A DNA stretch of 59,157 nt from Nitrospira sp. (GTDB lineage: Bacteria; Nitrospirota; Nitrospiria; Nitrospirales; Nitrospiraceae): the NCBI GenBank assembly GCA_016873515.1, contig VGXB01000008.1, forward strand, positions 1 through 59,157, read 5' to 3'. Below the pieces are notes generated by a model that had not been told where the DNA came from, made no database searches, and worked only from the letters and a program-made list of their open reading frames with translations. Below are positions 54,956 to 59,157 of this stretch, one piece after another (position 1 is the first letter of the stretch; each line of letters starts with the position of its first letter). The translations under genes and the position numbers were made by a program.

Positions 54956-56827
54956 CTAAATTGAGTACTGGAACACCGGCTTGGTGCCGATGGCCTGAGC
55001 CAGCACACCCCGTTTCTTCAGCTCGCCCATGATCCGTTTGGTCGCGGCATCCAAATCGGTCAAGCCGACCAAAACTACATCGATGTTGGGCGGGGGTTCT
55101 TCCGCCGTCTTGCTCATGTGCACGGCAATGAGGGGTGCAGGATTCACGAGCGTACGAATCGCCTGTGCCGCTTCGTGGTAGGCTAAGCCGAACGGATTGG
55201 TTGTGGAGACGACGATCAACCCGGTATCGGTCAGCAACCGCGCGACTTCGCCGTACCGTCGCGCCATCTCAGCTGTCTGCCCCCGCTCTTCCTCGCTGAG
55301 ATCAGCATCGAGCCCGCGCCGTAAATTTTCGCCATCCAATAAGTAGGCGTGCCGGCCGTCGGCTACCAGCTGCTCTTCCAGCTTGCGCGCCAGCAGCGAT
55401 TTGCCTGTATGTCGGCCACCCGTGAAGAGAACCACGGCCGCCCGGTGGCCATACTGCTTGGCACGATCTTCGACCCCCACCTCGCCCTTGACCCACGCAA
55501 AGTCCCGTCGGCGCGCTTCCTCACGCAAAAATTCCTGATCGTCGTGCACCAATTCCGTGATAATACCGCCCCCGGCGATGTCGTATTCATCGACGAGGAC
55601 GAAGCGGCCGGTCGACTCGAATGAAGACGAAAGGTCAAACGCCAACGGGGCTTTCGTGCGAAACATCAGTTCCGCCACTTGATTTTTGCCGACTGAGTGA
55701 CTGCCCTGTTGCTGGGCTAAATCCATCGTATCAATGATGCGATGGATGGAGGCTACTTCACAGTTCACTTCTTTGGTTGCGACACGCAGCAGATATTTGC
55801 GCCCCTTTTCGAGCGGCTTTTTCCCCAGCCAAAACACGTTGGCACGAAACGCGGTCGAGACGGAGGGCAGCTGCTTCTGGTGTGATGCGATCTCACCACG
55901 TTCTACGAAAATCTGTTCGTCCAGCGTGATGCCGATCGATTGCCCAGCCTCGGCCGCCATCGGTTGTGGTTCGACGTTGAACGCCTCAACTGATTGAATA
56001 TTGGCTCGCTTGTTCGAGGGGGAAAACACGAGATGATCGCCGACCTTCAACCGGCCCGCCGTAATGCGGCCCGTGATGATCCGGCGCGCATCGAATTTGT
56101 ACACGTCCTGCACGGGCAATCTGAGCGGCTGCTCCGACCGGGCCGCTTCTTTCTTGAAGAGGCTCAGCGTGTCGAGCACCGTAGGGCCGGTATACCAGGA
56201 CATCTGTTCGCTGCGACTGACGATATTGTCCCCCAGCTTGGCGCTGACCGGAATGAACTGCGTCGGCACCGCTTTGAACTGCGCCAGAAACTCCCGGTAC
56301 TCCTTTTCAATCCCATCGAAGACATCTTGCCGGTAGCCAACGAGATCCATCTTGTTGACGACCACAGCGAACTGACGGACTCCGAGCAGCGACAGCAGGT
56401 AACCATGTTTCTTGGACTGTTCCCTGACACCCTCGAGGGCATCGATTAGGAGCAGGGCCGCCTCAGCACGGGCCGCACCGGAGATCATGTTTTTCAGGAA
56501 TTCTTTGTGGCCCGGTGCATCAATAATGATGTACTGACGCCCCTTCCAGATAAAAAAGGTCCGGGCCGTATCGATCGTAATGCCCTGTTCTTGTTCCTCT
56601 AGAAATGCATCGAACAGGAACGCGTACTCGAATTCTTTCCCTTGCTGGCGACAGATAGCCTGAACCTTTTCGAGTTTGCCCTCCGGCAACGAGCCCGTAT
56701 CGGCATAGAGCCGTCCGACCAAGGTGGACTTCCCGTGATCCACGTGTCCCACGATCACGATATTGAGGTTCTCTTCCGGTTTCGAGATGCTGCGCGTCAA
56801 CGCAGCCGGCATGGCCGTATTCTTCAT
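54956..56827 (-). CDS. cysN: Sulfate adenylyltransferase large subunit fused to a CysC-like domain
   Basis: GTPase subunit (CysN) that drives APS formation with CysD, fused to a C-terminal APS-kinase-like domain (CysC). 623 residues. GTPase motifs: IVGHVDHGKSTLVGRL, DAPGHKEFLKNMISG and NKMDLVGY; EF-Tu-like beta domains follow. The CysC part (about 445-623) keeps a P-loop-like GGRHTGKSLLARKLE and DGENLRRGLDADL, but the usual kinase segment with KARAGxIxxFTGIxxPYExP is not seen. The kinase may be inactive. The ATG shares one base with the cysD stop (TGATG). Confidence 0.92.
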   Translation of the reverse strand: MKNTAMPAALTRSISKPEENLNIVIVGHVDHGKSTLVGRLYADTGSLPEGKLEKVQAICRQQGKEFEYAFLFDAFLEEQEQGITIDTARTFFIWKGRQYIIIDAPGHKEFLKNMISGAARAEAALLLIDALEGVREQSKKHGYLLSLLGVRQFAVVVNKMDLVGYRQDVFDGIEKEYREFLAQFKAVPTQFIPVSAKLGDNIVSRSEQMSWYTGPTVLDTLSLFKKEAARSEQPLRLPVQDVYKFDARRIITGRITAGRLKVGDHLVFSPSNKRANIQSVEAFNVEPQPMAAEAGQSIGITLDEQIFVERGEIASHQKQLPSVSTAFRANVFWLGKKPLEKGRKYLLRVATKEVNCEVASIHRIIDTMDLAQQQGSHSVGKNQVAELMFRTKAPLAFDLSSSFESTGRFVLVDEYDIAGGGIITELVHDDQEFLREEARRRDFAWVKGEVGVEDRAKQYGHRAAVVLFTGGRHTGKSLLARKLEEQLVADGRHAYLLDGENLRRGLDADLSEEERGQTAEMARRYGEVARLLTDTGLIVVSTTNPFGLAYHEAAQAIRTLVNPAPLIAVHMSKTAEEPPPNIDVVLVGLTDLDAATKRIMGELKKRGVLAQAIGTKPVFQYSI

Positions 56828-57624
56828 CACATGTACCCCTTCTTCCGCAGCATCTCCATCCCGCGTCCTGCATCCTGTGCTCGACCGGCCCGCTCGGCGA
56901 TATTCGTACCTCGCAGCTCCTCGATGATTTCGTCCACCGTCTTGGCGGTAGACTTGATCGGTGTGGTGCAGGGAGCACAACCCAGACTCCGATAGCGGGT
57001 ACCGTCTCCTCTGTCCAGGTAGAGATCCATGAAGGGAATGTTTTCAGCCTTGATGTATTCCCAAATATTGATCTCGGTCCAATCCAAGAGGGGATGAACC
57101 CGGATGTGCGTCCCCGGCGGAAAGGTCGTCTTAAATTGGTTCCAGAGTTCCGGCGGCTGATCGCGAAAGTCCCAATCGCCGTGCTTGTCGCGCGGAGAAA
57201 AATACCGCTCCTTTGCCCTGGTCGCGTCTTCATCGGCTCGGACGCCCAAAATGATGCCGGTGTAGCCCTTTGACTCAATCAGATTCTTCATCGCATTGGT
57301 CTTGAGCGCCGTGCAGCACACATCCCGGCCGAGCGTATGGTTCATGCCGGCGGCAAGGGCCTCCTTGTTTTGTCCGACGACCAAGTTCAACCCCCATTCG
57401 CGGGCTAGCCGATCGCGGTACTCGATCATCGCGGGAATCTTGTAGCTGGTGTCTACATGCAGCAGCGGAAACGGCACATGGCCAAAGAACGCTTTACGGG
57501 CCAGCCATAACAACACGGTCGAATCTTTGCCCATCGACCAGAGCATGCCCAGATTGTCGAAATGCTTATACGCTTCTCGGAAAATATAGATGCTTTGATC
57601 TTCTAATTGACGAAGGTGGTTCAT
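56827..57624 (-). CDS. cysD: Sulfate adenylyltransferase subunit CysD
   Basis: Catalytic subunit of ATP sulfurylase, forming APS from ATP and sulfate. 265 residues, PP-loop ATPase; [39 protein letters not shown] and [20 protein letters not shown] are family blocks. Its end overlaps the cysN start. Confidence 0.95.
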   Translation of the reverse strand: MNHLRQLEDQSIYIFREAYKHFDNLGMLWSMGKDSTVLLWLARKAFFGHVPFPLLHVDTSYKIPAMIEYRDRLAREWGLNLVVGQNKEALAAGMNHTLGRDVCCTALKTNAMKNLIESKGYTGIILGVRADEDATRAKERYFSPRDKHGDWDFRDQPPELWNQFKTTFPPGTHIRVHPLLDWTEINIWEYIKAENIPFMDLYLDRGDGTRYRSLGCAPCTTPIKSTAKTVDEIIEELRGTNIAERAGRAQDAGRGMEMLRKKGYM

Positions 57625-57648
57625 GTTCTGATCTTTCTGTTATCCGTA

Positions 57649-58695
57649 TTATGACGACGCGGCTACCGATGCTCGCGCCAACTCTTCCAGCTTGCGCGCC
57701 GCCGCGCCTCCATCGACTGCCACCCTCGCGACGGACAAACAGGCTGCGAGCGAGTTCCCTTTCCCAGCAACGTAAAGCAGTATCGCGGCATTCATCAACA
57801 CCCAATCTTTTGGCCCACCCTGGACCTGGTTCTGCAAAATGCGGCGCAGCAGTTCTGCCTCTTTGTCCCGCTGATCGGGAGGGAATCCGGCCATTTCCCG
57901 TGATGGGACGAACCCGAGTCCAAAATCTTTCGGCGCCACCGACAACGGCGTAATTCGTTCATCGCGCAGTTCCAGCACTCTCGTCGACATCGAGGCGGAC
58001 AACTCCGGATCACCCTCGACACCCCGAATGATCAGCGCTCTAGCCGTACCGAGCATGCGCAGCGCCTCAGCTGTCTTCTCGAAATACGGCGGATGCGATA
58101 ATCCGACGATCTGTACCGACGCCCGAGCGGGATTGAGCAGCCTGGCAATCGGATGAAAGACGTTCCGCACACCCAATTCCTGCCGCATATCGAGAAACCG
58201 ATACACCGGCGGATGGTAGAGGCCGATGTCCAGATACGCGAAGCCCTTCCGGTTCACCTCGTCGGCCACCTGCTTGGGGTCGTCGTCCACCGAAATGCCA
58301 AGGGCTTTCAACACCCCGGCGGCCCCGGGCCGTCCAGAAACGCCATCGTAGCCGTGCATCAGCACGACGGCACCGGCTGCTGATGCGACGATAGCTGCAG
58401 CGACAATGGCGTGAAAGGTGTCCTGCTTGCCGGCATAGGTCGGAACATCCACCAGCGCCAAATCCCGCGATATTGCCAGTGGCGGTACGTACTGCCGGGC
58501 CGCGGCCGTTAGCGCGGCCAATTCAGTGACCGATTCGGTCTTGAACCGCATGGCGATTAGAAAGGCGCCGACCTGCGCCGGAGTCGCCTCTCCTTCGACC
58601 AAGGCCTTCATCACCTGCCGGCACTCATCCCAGGTGAGGTCCTTGGACGCTTTGGGACCTTTGGCCACTTTGGCAAGAAGTTCGTGAAAAGCCAT
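57649..58695 (-). CDS. TrpD2/anthranilate phosphoribosyltransferase-like protein
   Basis: 348 residues related to the glycosyltransferase family of anthranilate phosphoribosyltransferases (TrpD, YbiB). The N-terminal helical part has DLTWDECRQVMKALVEGEAT and QVGAFLIAMRFKTESVTELA. The PRPP loop normally GTGGD is VPTYAGKQDTF here, so it resembles YbiB/TrpD2-type proteins rather than a true TrpD. Its place between cysH and cysD suggests a role linked to sulfate assimilation, but none is known. ATG 58695 lies directly after the cysH stop. Confidence 0.8.
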   Translation of the reverse strand: MAFHELLAKVAKGPKASKDLTWDECRQVMKALVEGEATPAQVGAFLIAMRFKTESVTELAALTAAARQYVPPLAISRDLALVDVPTYAGKQDTFHAIVAAAIVASAAGAVVLMHGYDGVSGRPGAAGVLKALGISVDDDPKQVADEVNRKGFAYLDIGLYHPPVYRFLDMRQELGVRNVFHPIARLLNPARASVQIVGLSHPPYFEKTAEALRMLGTARALIIRGVEGDPELSASMSTRVLELRDERITPLSVAPKDFGLGFVPSREMAGFPPDQRDKEAELLRRILQNQVQGGPKDWVLMNAAILLYVAGKGNSLAACLSVARVAVDGGAAARKLEELARASVAASS

Positions 58696-58696
58696 G

Positions 58697-59157
58697 TTAC
58701 GCCTTGTGCAGACCGCACTCGGTCTTCCCACTACCCTGCCAGCGACCGGACCGGAGATCTTGCCCCGGCATCACGTGGTTTGTGCAATGCGTACAGCCGA
58801 TGCTCGGATAGTGGCGATCGTGGAGCGGATTGTACGGAACTTCGTAGACTTTGATGTAGGTCCACACGTCAGCCCAGGTCCAGCGGGCCAAGGGGTTGAC
58901 CTTGACGAGCCCGAACTTGGCGTCCCATTCAATAAGCCCCGCGTTGGCCCTGGATGGGGCCTGATCCCTCCTGATCCCGGTGATCCAAGCGTCATATCCT
59001 TGCAACACGCGAGTCAACGGTTCGACCTTCCGCAGTTGGCAACACTGATCCGGGTCCTTCGACCACAAGGCCTCGCCATAGCGTTGCGCCTGGCGATCCG
59101 GAGACAGCAATGGCTTGATCTGAATCACCTGGTCCGACTTCAAATCATATCGTTCAA
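58697..59157 (-). CDS. cysH: Adenylylsulfate (APS) reductase, 5' partial
   Basis: Reduces APS (or PAPS) to sulfite. The window holds the C-terminal 152 residues; the frame stays open to the right edge (ERYDLKSDQVIQIK), so the gene is cut. DQCCQLRKVEPL (CC) and GCTHCT (CxxC) form the four-Cys motif that binds [4Fe-4S] in APS-type enzymes, and the catalytic tail ECGLH is present. ITGIRRDQ, WTWADVWTYI and VPYNPLHDRHYPSIGC are family landmarks. It heads the cys operon. Confidence 0.95.
   Translation of the reverse strand, partial: ERYDLKSDQVIQIKPLLSPDRQAQRYGEALWSKDPDQCCQLRKVEPLTRVLQGYDAWITGIRRDQAPSRANAGLIEWDAKFGLVKVNPLARWTWADVWTYIKVYEVPYNPLHDRHYPSIGCTHCTNHVMPGQDLRSGRWQGSGKTECGLHKA

Overview
The window is about 59 kb of gene-dense, moderately GC-rich bacterial chromosome with a Gram-negative envelope (LolA, a phosphate-selective outer-membrane porin). 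The gene content points to Nitrospira or a close relative in the Nitrospirota. The main reason is that four separate genes carry domains of the PCP_red family (C-terminal domain of dark protochlorophyllide reductase subunit B), although nothing photosynthetic is present. This placement is inference from gene content and was not checked by database search.

Layout from left to right. 1-6.6 kb: YqhA-like membrane protein (cut by the window edge), uvrA, a vapBC-type toxin-antitoxin pair with a near-consensus promoter, a menaquinone/ubiquinone-type methyltransferase and a cobalamin-binding radical SAM enzyme. 6.7-11.4 kb: a three-gene accessory block (double universal-stress protein fused to three PCP_red domains and a rubredoxin-like knuckle; a NirJ/AhbC-like radical SAM/SPASM enzyme ending in a PCP_red domain; a 4-TM membrane protein), followed by an intergenic stretch with nested helices and an intrinsic terminator that looks like an undescribed ncRNA. 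11.4-15.5 kb: 2OG-Fe(II) oxygenase, lolA and ftsK. 15.5-23.3 kb: a phosphate-acquisition cluster, transcribed leftwards as porin-pstS-pstC-pstA-pstB-phoU. Both the porin and pstS have four direct repeats at exact 11-nt spacing upstream, typical of Pho boxes.

23.3-28.2 kb is a more mosaic stretch: msrA with a tiny acidic gene, a decayed PilZ gene, an SOS-type cassette (yedK/SRAP, umuD-like, umuC-like), a tyrosine-recombinase remnant and a tRNA-Arg. It reads as an old island end at a tRNA. 28.2-39.8 kb holds aroK/aroE, an SDR, trmI, a group-2 sigma-70 factor, lipB, glutamate dehydrogenase, several small envelope proteins, a D,D-carboxypeptidase and an FG-GAP repeat protein.

40-51 kb is one long leftward run, pheA-hisC-aroF-tyrA-aroA-cmk-plsC-rpsA-sppA-HU/IHF-(PCP_red x4), with gaps of a few to a few tens of bases. 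It couples aromatic amino acid synthesis to CMP kinase, acyltransferase and ribosomal protein S1. 51-54 kb: ruvB, a decayed cysteine-motif gene, ruvA and yebC, without ruvC. 54-59 kb: a second PCP_red protein, then the assimilatory sulfate operon cysH-trpD2-like-cysD-cysN(C), whose APS-kinase domain looks degenerate and whose reductase carries the [4Fe-4S] motif of APS reductases. The right end cuts cysH.

The strongest candidate for an undescribed system is the PCP_red family: ten domains in four proteins, combined with Usp, rubredoxin-like, zinc-ribbon and radical SAM modules. A tetrapyrrole or redox role is inferred from the domain origin only.
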